From Tritrichomonas musculus (lineage: Eukaryota; Parabasalia; Tritrichomonadida; Tritrichomonadidae), in assembly GCA_039105265.1 (NCBI GenBank), contig JAPFFF010000073.1, positions 186,001 through 250,000 on the forward strand: a stretch of 64,000 nt of DNA. Reading direction: 5' to 3'. Every line of letters starts with the position of its first letter. Position 1 is the stretch's first letter. Below the pieces are notes generated by a model, which made no database searches, was not told where the DNA came from, and saw only the letters and a list, made by a program, of their open reading frames with translations. This document shows, piece after piece, positions 40,259-50,914 of this stretch. Both the position numbers and the translations under genes were made by a program.

Positions 40259-42493
40259 ATGATTCCTTTCCAGGTCCAATCTTTCAGTTACCCGTATCAA
40301 TATCAAGTGCAAATACAATCATCGAGTTCATGTTCTTCCTTATATCAGCCAAATTATTATGTTGGATATATGAATCCAAGTATTCCCATAGATTATGACA
40401 TACCACCTGAAACGAGTGCAGATAATGGACCCGAAAAAAAAATTTACCATACTTTATTTGTGTCAAATATCCCTTTTGGCTGTAATTATCAAATTCTTTT
40501 GAATTCATTTTCAAAATTTGGCCAAATATCGAATTGTCACATTTGCCAAGCAAAAGGAAGCTTTTTTGTTTCGTATTATAATCTTAGTTCTGCAGAGGAT
40601 GCATTGGCAAATGTAAAATTTCAGAAAATCGATGAACGATCAATACAGGTCAATTATTCATCTCAAAATCCAGATAATTTGACCTCTGTTGTCATTGTAA
40701 AATCATCCAAAAAAGAGTATTCCATATTAACAATCGATGAACTAGAAACAAGTTTACTTAATTTTGGTAAAATTTTCCTCATTGAAGAAGGTTATCAAAT
40801 AACTAAAAATTCAGGAGATCGAAAAGAAACAATTCAAAAAGTTATAATAAAAGGTGTCTGGTATGTCATTTTTTTTGATATCAGGGATGCAAAAAAATGT
40901 GTAGACCAAATAGCAATTATTTATGGGAGCGAAAAACTCTTTTTACAGTTTGTAAAAACAAATCAAAAAAAGGAACGATTGAAAAATGTTGTTCACAAGG
41001 AATACTATCGAAAGAGAGTAAGAACATATTCTACTTACCAACAAAAAGTTTATGGTAGAAGTATTCAAAATATTTCAAAGCCAACACAAAAAGTTCTTCA
41101 ATTTTCAATGCCATCACCTGCAAAAGATTCTGAAATTTTTGAATTCAGAAAGAATCATTCGCCTTATCAAACCAAGGTCAAATTTGGTATTGGTGATAGT
41201 AGACTTAAACGGATCGAAAGACAACTCGGTCAAAATCAAAAAAGAATAAGAAGATACTCCAAAGAACACCATGCCTTTATTGTTCAAACTGCACTAAATG
41301 GAGTCATTTCATCTAAGATATTGCTCAGAGAATTTAGAGGAAAATTTCCAGATATAAAAATTTCTCGTTCAACAATAATACGTTTATTATTTGAAAATAA
41401 ATTTCGGTTTCGTAAACCTCGACATATTCAATTTTTGACGATGGCACACAAGTTCAATCGATACAATTTTTCAATTAAAATGCTGGCACATTTCCGTGGT
41501 ATTTTTAAATGCATTATATTTAGTGATGAATGCAGATTCTGTCAAACTCCAGATAATAATTGCAGATGGATCATGTGTAATGATTTTAGAGAAGAGAAGT
41601 GTGCTAAATATTCTAAATATACTTTTGGTACCATGGCATGGGGGGCCATTGGATTAAATTTTAAATCAAAATTAATGTTTCCTAGAGGAAAAATTAATTC
41701 TGAGGTTTATCAGCAAATGCTTTCCGATTCAAATATTTTCACTGAGGCAGATAATGAATTCGGAAAATTTAGGTACATATTCCAGCAAGATGGAGCCCCT
41801 TCACATAAAACAATCAAGACATATAATTACATTGAAAAATATGCAATGGTTTTGTACAATTGGCCAGCTAATTCACCGGATCTTTCACCTATTGAAATGG
41901 TATGGTCGATTATGAAGAACAAACTAATGGCATATGAAAACCAACCAAAAAATCAAGAAGAACTTGAATCATTATTAGTTGATATTTGGGAAAATCAAAT
42001 CACTTATGAGCTAATAAACGATTTGATTTTGTCGTTTGAATATCGTCTTGAAATGTGCAGAGATGTTTATGGAGGAAGTATTTCACACTTCTTATCAGCA
42101 GGTCGGAAAAAAGTCAATCCTGATGATCTATTTGATCGAGATTACATTCCTCATTTGATCACACCAGATGAAACAAGGATTCTTTATGAAATGAATGCAA
42201 GAAATCGTCATCAATGGAAATTAATATCTGAAGCATTTGAAGGCTTTCAAATTGATCCAAAATCGGTAAAATATGTGGTTTTTGATATAGAAAGGAAGGT
42301 TAATGACTTTATGAAAAATACTTTTAAATATGTTGCATGTCCTTCTGAAATCGAAGGATTCATTCCTCAAAATATTGTAGACCAAAAACTAGATGATAAT
42401 GATTATGATTTTGATGACTATGATTATGATTCAAACGATTACGAAGAAGATTACGAAGATGATTATTATGATGAAATTGAAGAAGATGATTAA
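40259..42493 (+). CDS. RRM-Tc1 transposase fusion (RRM, RRM, HTH, DD34E, SANT-like, acidic tail)
   Basis: 744 aa, single open frame, ATG 40259. Residues ~64-136: RNA recognition motif with RNP2 TLFVSNIPF and RNP1-like KGSFFVSYYN. ~142-233: a second, weaker RRM (SVVIVKSS, GVWYVIFFDIRDAKKCVDQI). ~240-330: basic linker. ~330-400: helix-turn-helix (GVISSKILLREF, ISRSTIIRLLFENKF). ~415-560: Tc1-type catalytic core with Asp423 (FSDECRF), Asp511 (FQQDGAPSH) and Glu546 (NSPDLSPIEMVWS), exactly 34 residues apart, so DD34E. ~633-680: SANT/Myb-like helix set (TPDETRILYEMNARNRHQWK). The last ~35 residues are Asp/Glu/Tyr. The catalytic triad is complete and the gene is flanked by terminal repeats, so the transposase may be active. 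I know of no named Tc1 family with N-terminal RRMs. Confidence 0.85.
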   Translation: MIPFQVQSFSYPYQYQVQIQSSSSCSSLYQPNYYVGYMNPSIPIDYDIPPETSADNGPEKKIYHTLFVSNIPFGCNYQILLNSFSKFGQISNCHICQAKGSFFVSYYNLSSAEDALANVKFQKIDERSIQVNYSSQNPDNLTSVVIVKSSKKEYSILTIDELETSLLNFGKIFLIEEGYQITKNSGDRKETIQKVIIKGVWYVIFFDIRDAKKCVDQIAIIYGSEKLFLQFVKTNQKKERLKNVVHKEYYRKRVRTYSTYQQKVYGRSIQNISKPTQKVLQFSMPSPAKDSEIFEFRKNHSPYQTKVKFGIGDSRLKRIERQLGQNQKRIRRYSKEHHAFIVQTALNGVISSKILLREFRGKFPDIKISRSTIIRLLFENKFRFRKPRHIQFLTMAHKFNRYNFSIKMLAHFRGIFKCIIFSDECRFCQTPDNNCRWIMCNDFREEKCAKYSKYTFGTMAWGAIGLNFKSKLMFPRGKINSEVYQQMLSDSNIFTEADNEFGKFRYIFQQDGAPSHKTIKTYNYIEKYAMVLYNWPANSPDLSPIEMVWSIMKNKLMAYENQPKNQEELESLLVDIWENQITYELINDLILSFEYRLEMCRDVYGGSISHFLSAGRKKVNPDDLFDRDYIPHLITPDETRILYEMNARNRHQWKLISEAFEGFQIDPKSVKYVVFDIERKVNDFMKNTFKYVACPSEIEGFIPQNIVDQKLDDNDYDFDDYDYDSNDYEEDYEDDYYDEIEEDD

Positions 42494-42611
42494 AAAACAT
42501 TTAAAACAAAATTAATTAATTAATAAACATTCTAAAAAAAATTTTATTATGATATTTTTTTTATTAAAAATAACTCTTTAAAAAAATGAAAGATTAATGA
42601 ATTAAAAAAAA

Positions 42612-42870
42612 TTGTTCCTAATATTAACCCAAAAAATGGGTATGCAGATGCTATCAGATCCCCAGATTCAAGAACGCATTGAATCATCCAGCCCTTTTAA
42701 GTCGTGTGAATCCATCTATCCTAGGGACATCTTTAATCACTTCATTCGAAGTGCCGTCGCCCGTCGCAAAAAAATGCAGTCTTGGATTTACACTTCTGGG
42801 ATCACTAGAAAAGTGACGTCATTTTCATGACCAGAAGGACCCGGCTTACAGCAGCATTATTATCAGAAAC
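42612..42870 (+). pseudogene. G+C-rich coding relic, unknown
   Basis: A frame reads MLSDPQIQERIESSSPFKSC then SIYPRDIFNHFIRSAVARRK and stops at 42830. Composition is much richer in G+C than the transposase gene beside it, as in the relics that follow. Looks like the tail of a foreign gene fragment; no family recognised. Confidence 0.35.
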
Positions 42871-42928
42871 AATTTTTAATAATTTGCACAAATTTCTTTC
42901 AATATTTTTAAAGAATTTATGAATGAAT

Positions 42929-43905
42929 CTAACTCAACAGATCGTCACCTTGATCAGCAGCCAATTTATAAAAATGAGCTGCTTTTTCTTTATCAGCACG
43001 ATGAGATCCACAACCTTTTTCAAGCATCACTGCATAGTTAAATATAGCATTATCGTTTCCATTATTGATTGCCATTTTATAATATTTAAAAGCTTCTTCC
43101 TTATTTGCTTTTACACATTCACCTTTATAAAGCATGTTTGCATAATTATTCATTGCTGAAGCAATTGCTTCTTCTTTATTTGCATCAATTCCATCTCCTT
43201 TTTCAACCAAAACAGCATAATTAAACATCGAATTTACATCACCTTTATCAGCCAAAGATTTGAGTGAACTTGCTTCTTCTTCTTTCTCAGAACCAACTTT
43301 ATTATCCTTATTTTTATATGTTGACAACTTACCAACAGTTGTTTCATTCGCTAGCATGTAATAATAAAGAGATTCTTCCTTATTCTCGGAAACACAGTCA
43401 CCAATTTCGAGCATTTTTGCATGAGTTTCAATTGCTTGATGTTTCCTTTAGCAATTGCTTTCTTGTAATATTTAACAGCTTTTCCTTTGTTGGATGATAT
43501 TCCATCACCTTTGTGCAGCATGGCTAGCATTCTTTGCAATGATAAAAACAAGCCGAAGCAGCTTACTATTTCAAGATGGCTGCTGATCAAGGTGACGATG
43601 AAGCGATGTTCAAATATCCTACCATTTCCTTCTTAATTGCTTCCTTTCTTATAAGTGCTAATTGCCTCTTCTTTATTTGATTCACAAACTTCGCCTTTGT
43701 AAAGCATGATTGCGTAGTTGTTCATAGAAGATGTGTCTCCTTTGTCTACGGACATTTTGTAATATTTAAACACTTCTTCTTTATTGCTTTCATAAATGAT
43801 ATCAGCATATTTCTTCATTGCATTTAAATTGCCTTTCTCAATGGATTTCTTATAGTATTCAATTGCTTTTTCTTCATCTTCTTCAAAAAGCATTTCACCA
43901 TGCAA
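42929..43905 (-). pseudogene. Sel1-like repeat gene, frameshifted
   Basis: Three consecutive frames on the minus strand carry Sel1-like units: KAIEYYKKSIEKGNLNAMKK at the 5' end (43633-43905), KAVKYYKKAIAKGN in the middle (43351-43590) and EEAFKYYKMAINNGNDNAIF with KAAHFYKLAADQGDDLLS at the end (42929-43414). At least two frame changes and an inserted linker show it is broken. Codon use is more G+C-rich than the neighbouring transposase. It lies within the TA-flanked element. Confidence 0.75.
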
Positions 43906-44135
43906 AAAAGTGCCTCGTCAAAATCTGAAAACAATTCGAAATATGAATTCACTTCTTCAATGTCAATATCACCAAATAAAGCTATAAATTTTGTAAAGAA
44001 TAATTTGAAGAATAGTCCATAATGACAGTTGGATATGGATGTGAATCAAAATCCAAGAAGCTAAAACCAATTAATGGCATTAATGCGGGATATTTTCTCA
44101 ATTGTTTTGCTGATCTCAATGTTTTCTTTGATGAT

Positions 44136-45835
44136 TCAGTTGATGGCATCGTTGTGCTTGCTCACACGCTCAGCAATCTGATCGATTTCTTCATGAACAC
44201 TCTTCAGCTGCATTTTGTAACTAGCATCAAAATCAATCGTCTTATCGTCATCAGCATCATCGCTAGAATTGTTCTCATTGTCCAAGTTTTCTTTATCACT
44301 ACCATCGTTGTCTAAATCTTCATTATCATTGTCTTCACTTCTAGAGTTTTCATTATCATTTTCTTCACTTCTAGAGTTTTCATTATCATTGTCTTCGCTG
44401 TCTTGTTGGTCGCTTTCTTGAACTTCTTCTTCTTCATCGTTTCCGTTTTCAGAGTATTGTGATTCGATGAAGTCGCTTTCATATTTCTGGTTTGGCGTGG
44501 ATGGAGGCGGTTGGCTGTAGAGGAATGCAACAGAGATGCCGTTGTCAGCAATGCAGAATGTTGCGCCAGACTTTACTGGCGTTTTTGTCGGTTTTATGCC
44601 GCAATCATCCATTTCCAATTTGCTGAAGAAGAGTTGTCCGCTTCGGTTGTTTCCACAGGCGTAAATTGCTCCCTTCTCGTTCAAGAACAGTGAGTGATCG
44701 ACGCACAAGAGACGGACACTATTTTGCTTTTAGAGAACTTTGGAAGTCTAACGAAATTATTAATTAAGGCTTCTTCCAACGAGTTCATTCCGAGTTGTCC
44801 GCACTCGTTACTTCCCCTTCCGTAGACAAGGCCGTCTTCATCGACTGCCAAGGCGTGTCCAGATGTTCCAGCAATGCAAACGAATGTGACATCTGATACT
44901 TCATTGATCAAAGAGAATTCTATATTGTCTGTATTTTTGGAAGGATTTGAAGGGGTACGATAAAGGTGTCCACTTTTTGAGAGAGCAAAAACAAATTAAT
45001 TTGTGCAAGCAAGCTGGATTGCTTTCTCATTATCTGGCAGGTGAGCAAAGAAGAAATCCTTCTGATTAGTAAAGATGATAGTTCCATCACTGTTAATTGC
45101 AGCTGAAACATTTTCACCTCCATATAATGTAACTGGCACTTTTTTTCCAGGATCAAAAACTGTCGCGTTTTTGGCTGTGCTTTGCAAAGCGAGGAATGAA
45201 TGATTGATTTTATCGTTGGATTGCAGAGGTAGAGGGTATATTTAGAACCACAGACAGCTGATGAAAATGAGTCAATTTTGAGATCTTTTGAATTTTGAAC
45301 GGAGACGATCGTTTGATTCTCAAAAAGTTGCGGAGCTAAATGACTTACTTGATGAACCTTGTTCGAGCCAACTGCAGCAGCTTTCTCGTTCTCAAGTATC
45401 ATGATCGAATGTTGACTGTACACTGAATATGATGGCGATAGATTTTGAATAGGATAGATTATCGGCGGTGATATGAAATCTGATTTTTTGTAAAAAAGTT
45501 GATTTGACTCATTTTTGCCGGAAAAATAAAGTAATTCTTTGAAGCTTTTGTTGAAATTCTGGATTTTTTTGACTGGTTTGTCTGGTACATTATTAATCAA
45601 TGTAAAATTAATTTGTGATAATGCTTCAATGGCTTGTTCATGGCTTCCACAATTAACTGAAGCATATGCGTATGGAGATCCATCAGGATTTAATCTTGTC
45701 GTTATTGAAGGTTCTGATGCGGGTTTGAAATCTAAATCATCGAAGAGAGATAAAAAATCTGACTTTGATATCGTTACAGGTTCTCCTGTTTTTGAGCTTA
45801 TATAAACAGGTAGATCTTGGATAAGAATAGAAGCT
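44136..45835 (-). pseudogene. RRM + RCC1-like gene, frameshifted
   Basis: From 45835 down one frame begins without ATG: LPVYISSKTGEPV, then a second-half RRM (NPDGSPYAYASVNCGSHEQA, IEALSQINFTLIN), typical of poly(A)-binding-type RRMs. RCC1-like blades follow in several frames: ENEKAAAVGSNKVHQVSHLA, VTLYGGENVSAAINSDGTII, SGHALAVDEDGLVYGRGSNE, KGAIYACGNNRSGQLFF. The C-terminus is a long Asp/Glu/Asn/Ser tract (EDNDNENSRSE repeats) ending in a short coiled-coil-like stretch. At least three frame changes. RCC1 proteins act as guanine-exchange or chromatin factors; an N-terminal RRM is unusual. Direction is opposite to the transposase. Confidence 0.7.
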
Positions 45836-45936
45836 GCTGTAGTTATATTATAATATTAAACCAAAAAGGCTGCTTCCATGCAGCATCACTGTTAGCAAAT
45901 GATTTCTAGACCCGATTTTTTTAAATGAAGTGATGA

Positions 45937-46020
45937 GGCGCTTTTTTTGATAAAACTAAAAAGGCGCCTTTTAATTTACAGCAAAAAAGGCGCCTTTTTA
46001 GTTTTATCAAAAAAAGCGCC
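45937..46020. repeat. Perfect 36-bp-arm palindrome with GGCGCC
   Basis: Arms 45937-45972 and 45985-46020 are exact reverse complements (GGCGCTTTTTTTGATAAAAC and on to GGCGCCTTTT), loop of 12 bases. GGCGCC itself is a palindrome inside each arm, and another AAAAGGCGCC follows at 46039. It can extrude as a cruciform. Confidence 0.9.
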
Positions 46021-46392
46021 TTTTTTTATTTTTAACAAAAAAGGCGCCATTTTAAGCAGTTATAATCAAAATTAATAATATTTCTTAAAATGAATACAAA
46101 TACCATTTAAATAATAATAAAAATATCATTTAAAAATGAAAAATAATAAGAAATTAATTAAAATGATAATAAACCGTTTAAGATTTGCCAAAAATTTTAA
46201 ATTCATGAAGAGAAACTAGAAAAGAAGTCCGAAATCATTTTCACCGAAAGAAACCCAAATGGTCATATGTGGTTACCCTTTTTTTAGATTTTTTTTTAGC
46301 GACTTTGGAATAGATCAGTATTTCAAATGATCATATCTATAATTGTCAATATGAAAATCAACATTAATTAATTAAAGTTTGCGCCACCAATG

Positions 46393-46452
46393 TATAAGAT
46401 GTTTCTCTGGTTCTTTATATAAGATGTTTCTCTGTTTCTTTATATAAGATGA
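46393..46452. repeat. Short tandem repeat, ~26-bp unit
   Basis: TATAAGATGTTTCTCTGGTT + CTTTA repeats about 2.3 times with one base change. Confidence 0.75.
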
Positions 46453-46937
46453 TTCATTCATTTATTCGACCAAATAATAATACAAATTTACTAATTTTAT
46501 TTTAAAAAAAATTTTATTTTGACTTTTTGATTAATAAAATGTTTTATTTTTTTATATATTCAAAATTCAAAAAAAAAAAAAAGTGTTTTTTTTCCCGTCA
46601 TCATTGAATTTGATAGAAACCACTTTTTTATACTCTCAATATCCCACAATTTTTTTGATAGGGACGGAAATTTGGAAAGCAGTTTATATTTTTTAACGAT
46701 ATATTTTTTCCCTATCAAAATATTCAAAGAATTTATTGAATTTTTTTCTTAAGATTTATCAAAAATTCAATAAAATACGATAAATAAAAAAAAAATAGAT
46801 TTATCTTTTTTTAAATAAAAAACAATTTCATAAAAAATATTTTAATTGTAGAAAAAAAAAAGTAAAATTAAAATACAAAATAGAAAAGTTTAATAATATT
46901 CAGAGACGGAATAAAAGGCCAATATACGCCCCCCTTA

Positions 46938-47566
46938 AAATTATGAGAGGTATTCATGAGAAGTGAAAACTCGTTATTTGATTTTTTTATTTTTAGTTTA
47001 ATTGAATGAATATTTTATCTTATGAAAAAATATTAAGATTATTTACTTCTATATATCCAATACTGGCATTTGCCATAATTGGTTTTTATTGGATGTTGAG
47101 AATTTAAAAACCATTTAAAAAATAATGTTTCGTTTATATCTCGAGTCAAATAAAATATTTATGAATTACAAATCATTAATAATATTTTATATTTTATTTA
47201 TAAAATATATTATCTGTTGTATTTCCAATTTAATAGCCATATATAGATTTAAATACAAATTTACATAAAAAATTTAAGAAAATGACTTATTTCTCAATTG
47301 ATTTACGAAATAATTATACATTAATTGTTCGATTTAATAATTATAAATATTTAAATAAATTTTATTATGTAAAAAAGTTACTTTATACTCTCATTTTAAA
47401 GAAAAATGTAATTAATATTTAGCATTATTTTGAATTATTTTTCATCGTTTTTTGTACGTTATTATTTTTTAGTGACGTGAGATGATTATTTTCGGTGAAG
47501 TGAAGTTAATAGTGAAGTGATTCTTGAAAAATATAAATTTGCTCATCTTCATAAAAATATTATTTA
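46938..47566. other. Intergenic, AT-rich
   Basis: No gene, no larger repeat recognised. Confidence 0.5.
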
Positions 47567-47808
47567 AGGTACAAATCCAGTACGTTATTTTTTGAATAGG
47601 AGAACGTTTATTATTTGAATAGTTGCATGTCTCTGAAAAAGTTTAAATTGACTAGGTTTGTTTTTGACACTTATTTTACAATTTAAACAAACTTTATGAC
47701 ATGTTATATGAAATGGATGAAAATAATCGTTTTTTATTTAACATGTCATCTTATTCTTTGAGAATGTCAAAAAAAATTGCGGTTACTAAACGTACTGGAT
47801 TTGTACCT
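47567..47808. mobile_element. 242-bp TA-flanked MITE
   Basis: Perfect 20-bp inverted ends AGGTACAAATCCAGTACGTT, TA on each side (47565-47566, 47809-47810). A second inner inverted pair (TTAAATTG / CAATTTAA and ACATGTTAT / ATAACATGT-like) fits a foldback. Non-coding. The perfect ends suggest recent activity driven by a transposase elsewhere. Confidence 0.8.
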
Positions 47809-47810
47809 TA

Positions 47811-48773
47811 AAATATTTTTTATAAAGTAAAATTATTAATTACTATATTATAAAAATAACATTAATATTTAATATATTGAAAACCAAAAAAAAAATCAAA
47901 ATAAAACCAAACTTATATTTTAAAATATTCAATTGAATATCATCGCTTAATTGTATTTTTCATTTTTTTTTTTTTTTTTTTTTTTTTTTTGGTACTAGTT
48001 TTTTGGGGAGGTGTGAAACGACAATGCCGGATTTTTTTTTATTTGGTCGGATCATTCAAAAAGTTGTTGTCGATTGGTAAAAAAAAAAAAAAAATCTTTT
48101 TTTACCAATCGACAAACACGATAGGACTTTTTATGCGGAAAAATGGCCCTTCTTTGCCAATCGACAAACGACCATTTATAAATCGATGTATCGAGAATTG
48201 ATGTTTATCGAGGAGAGATCCCAAAATCATATATTTTGAACGGTACCGTATAAGGAGCATAACTACATAATATTGTCGAAAAATTCCGCCTTCATCAGAT
48301 ACATATAATTATATCCAGTTTGTTCCTTCAGAAAAAGACTATTTATTTCCTGCTTATTATAGATCATCGTTTTTTACGTCAATAATTTCAATATTACTAG
48401 CAGAGTAACAGGTTTACAAATCGATGCTATATTTCAAATAGTTGAAATATTAGATGTTTTACTCGATTAAAAACCTTTGGCGTCTCAAATAATATTCTCC
48501 ATCGTATTTCACATATAATTATCAATACAGATGGTACAGAAAGCGTTGTAAAATTATGCTAATTTTCATTATTATTCAAATATTCATTTAAAATACAGAG
48601 TTAAAAAACTATTAAATTTATAGTTCATTTAATAAAGTTTAAAAATGTATCAACAATAATCATTATTTTCTTTTTTATTATACAAAAAACGATGATTTTG
48701 AATAAAAATTAAACATATTATAAACGGTCTTCTCTCAATTTTGAAAAACATTATTTTTATCTAAATTTTACAT
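47811..48773. other. Intergenic with a hairpin
   Basis: AT-rich. Contains a hairpin at 48067-48115 with 19-bp arms TTGTCGATTGGTAAAAAAA and an A/T-rich centre; CCAATCGACAAAC repeats once more at 48155. Poly(T) at 47963. No gene. Confidence 0.55.
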
Positions 48774-50383
48774 TTCACCTATTTGTATTCATTATTATCT
48801 CTTCATTTTAGTATATTATCTTTTTATGCAACTAAATATGATTATATATATGAATTAATTAATAAGATGATAATTTATTCTAGGTTAATATAAATTAATC
48901 TCATACTTTATTTAAAATTTCTTATATTTGTAAGATTATATTATTCATGTTAATATGTTGATAACAAATATATTATTATTTTATTATATAAATACTTATT
49001 TATGCCACTTTTTATATTTCCCATTTTGATCGACACTTTTTCATTCCACCTATTTGTATTCATTATTATCTCTTCATTTTAGTATATTATCTTTTTATGC
49101 AACTAAATATGATTATATATATGAATTAATTAATAAGATGATAATTTATTCTAGGTTAATATAAATTAATCTCATACTTTATTTAAAATTTCTTATATTT
49201 GTAAGATTATATTATTCATGTTAATATGTTGATAACAAATATATTATTATTTTATTATATAAATACTTATTTATGCCACTTTTTATATTTCCCATTTTGA
49301 TCGGCACTTTTTCATTTCACCTATTTGTATTCATTATTATCTCTTCATTTTAGTATATTATCTTTTTATGCAACTAAATATGATTATATATATGAATTAA
49401 TTAATAAGATGATAATTTATTCTAGGTTAATATAAATTAATCTCATACTTTATTTAAAATTTCTTATATTTGTAAGATTATATTATTCATGTTAATATGT
49501 TGATAACAAATATATTATTATTTTATTATATAAATACTTATTTATGCCACTTTTTATATTTCCCATTTTGAGTGTCAAACCGTCAAAATTGTCAGAAAAA
49601 GTATATTTTGTTATTTTTTAAAAACAAATGGATGATTGTGTTCTGCATTTAACAAAGTTTGATTTTTCACAACAATGACCGTCTTATCATAAATATCACA
49701 AATTTTAAATAAAATATGATAATAATTTATATTAACCTAGAATAAATTATCATCTTGTTAATTAATTCATATATATAATCATATTTAGTTGCATAAAAAG
49801 ATAATATACTAAAATGAAGAGATAATAATGAATACAAATAGGTGAAATGAAAAAGTGTCGATCAAAATGGGAAATATAAAAAGTGGCATAAATAAGTATT
49901 TATATAATAAAATAATAATATATTTGTTATCAACATATTAACATGAATAATATAATCTTACAAATATAAGAAATTTTAAATAAAGTATGAGATTAATTTA
50001 TATTAACCTAGAATAAATTATCATCTTGTTAATTAATTCATATATATAATCATATTTAGTTGCATAAAAAGATAATATACTAAAATGAAGAGATAATAAT
50101 GAATACAAATAGGTGAAATGAAAAAGTGTCGATCAAAATGGGAAATATAAAAAGTGGCATAAATAAGTATTTATATAATAAAATAATAATATATTTGTTA
50201 TCAACATATTAATATGAATAATATAATCTTACAAATATAAGAAATTTTAAATAAAGTATGAGATTAATTTATATTAACCTAGAATAAATTATCGTCTTAT
50301 TAATTAATTCATATATATAATCATATTTAGTTGCATAAAAAGATAATATACTAAAATGAAGAGATAATAATGAATACAAATAG
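48774..50383. repeat. Foldback array 1: 271-bp units, three forward, spacer, 2.5 inverted
   Basis: Forward units start (at CACCTATTTG) at 48776, 49047 and 49318, an exact 271-bp period. A unique ~135-bp spacer (GTGTCAAACCGTCAAAATTG and on) follows from ~49570. The same unit then runs reverse-complemented with phase points 49840, 50111 and 50382, again 271 bp, cut off at ~50383. Units are nearly identical. The layout, tandem repeats as inverted arms around a central spacer, is that of foldback (FB) transposons. Confidence 0.85.
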
Positions 50384-50499
50384 ATATTTATTAATTCTAA
50401 ATTTTTAAAAAATGGATAAAAAACTTTCAATTTATGATAAATATTGTAATGAAATTTCACGACCAATCATTAAACTTATTTTTAATTGTTATAATATCC

Positions 50500-50912
50500 T
50501 GCAAATTGTAATTAATATCTATTGTAATGTGATTTTTTCATCACAACGATTCTAAATTTTGAGAAAATAAAAATTATTTTTTGAGATATGCTTTTTAGAC
50601 TTTAGCATATTATGATGTCTTTTTCATAACAACAGTTTAGAGTTTTAGAAATTTGAATGATTTTTTTATCAAACACTTTTATACTTAGAATAATTAATTC
50701 GACTTTTTAATCAATAAAGTATACATATATTCCTCATTTTGATATGCACTTTTTTATTTCACCTATTTATATTTATTATTATTTCTTCACTTTTCAGTAC
50801 TATTTTATTTTATTATATTAATATTAAATATATCCATAGTTTTAATTAATTTGTTAAATCCAAAAGATAAATAATTAAAATTTTATTTTAAAATTTAGAA
50901 TTAATAAATATC
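50500..50912. repeat. Diverged relatives of the foldback sequences
   Basis: TTTTTCATCACAACGATT and TTTTTCATAACAACAG recall the array spacer (TTTTTCACAACAATGACC), and CATTTTGATATGCACTTTTT followed by CACCTATTTATATTTATTAT recalls a forward unit. Substitutions are many, so this looks like an older copy. It lies directly downstream of the USP-DDE gene. Confidence 0.5.
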
Positions 50913-50914
50913 AA

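Larger units (their letters stand above)
39920..46684. mobile_element. Tc1-like element carrying RRM-transposase gene and decayed host genes
   Basis: Inverted ends AACTGCTTTCCAAATTTCCG + TCC at 39920-39942 and the reverse complement at 46662-46684, followed by one mismatch and a further 7 matching bases; TA on both sides (39918-39919; 46685-46686). TA duplication and the DD34E transposase inside (40259-42493) agree on the Tc1 class. 6.8 kb is far longer than usual Tc1 elements (~1.5-3 kb); the extra 4 kb holds Sel1 and RRM/RCC1 gene relics and a strong palindrome. They may be captured cargo or later insertions. Confidence 0.7.
38269..46935. mobile_element. Outer TA-flanked element, interrupted by the RRM-Tc1 element
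   Basis: Ends AGGGGGGCGTATA (38269-38281) and TATACGCCCCCCT (46923-46935) are perfect 13-bp inverted repeats flanked by TA (38267-38268; 46936-46937). Such G-rich strings are rare here, so pairing by chance is unlikely. After removing the inner element (39920-46684) about 1.9 kb is left, non-coding, with a 132-bp tandem array in the left arm. Best read as an older non-autonomous Tc1/mariner-type element that received another element. Confidence 0.55.

Noticed and set aside
44022-44315. 97-codon plus-strand frame
   Set aside because: Lies antisense to the acidic tail of the RCC1 relic; shadow frame.
48774-49570. CRISPR-like or bacterial repeat array
   Set aside because: Units are 271 bp without spacers and occur in inverted arms; a eukaryotic foldback structure explains them.
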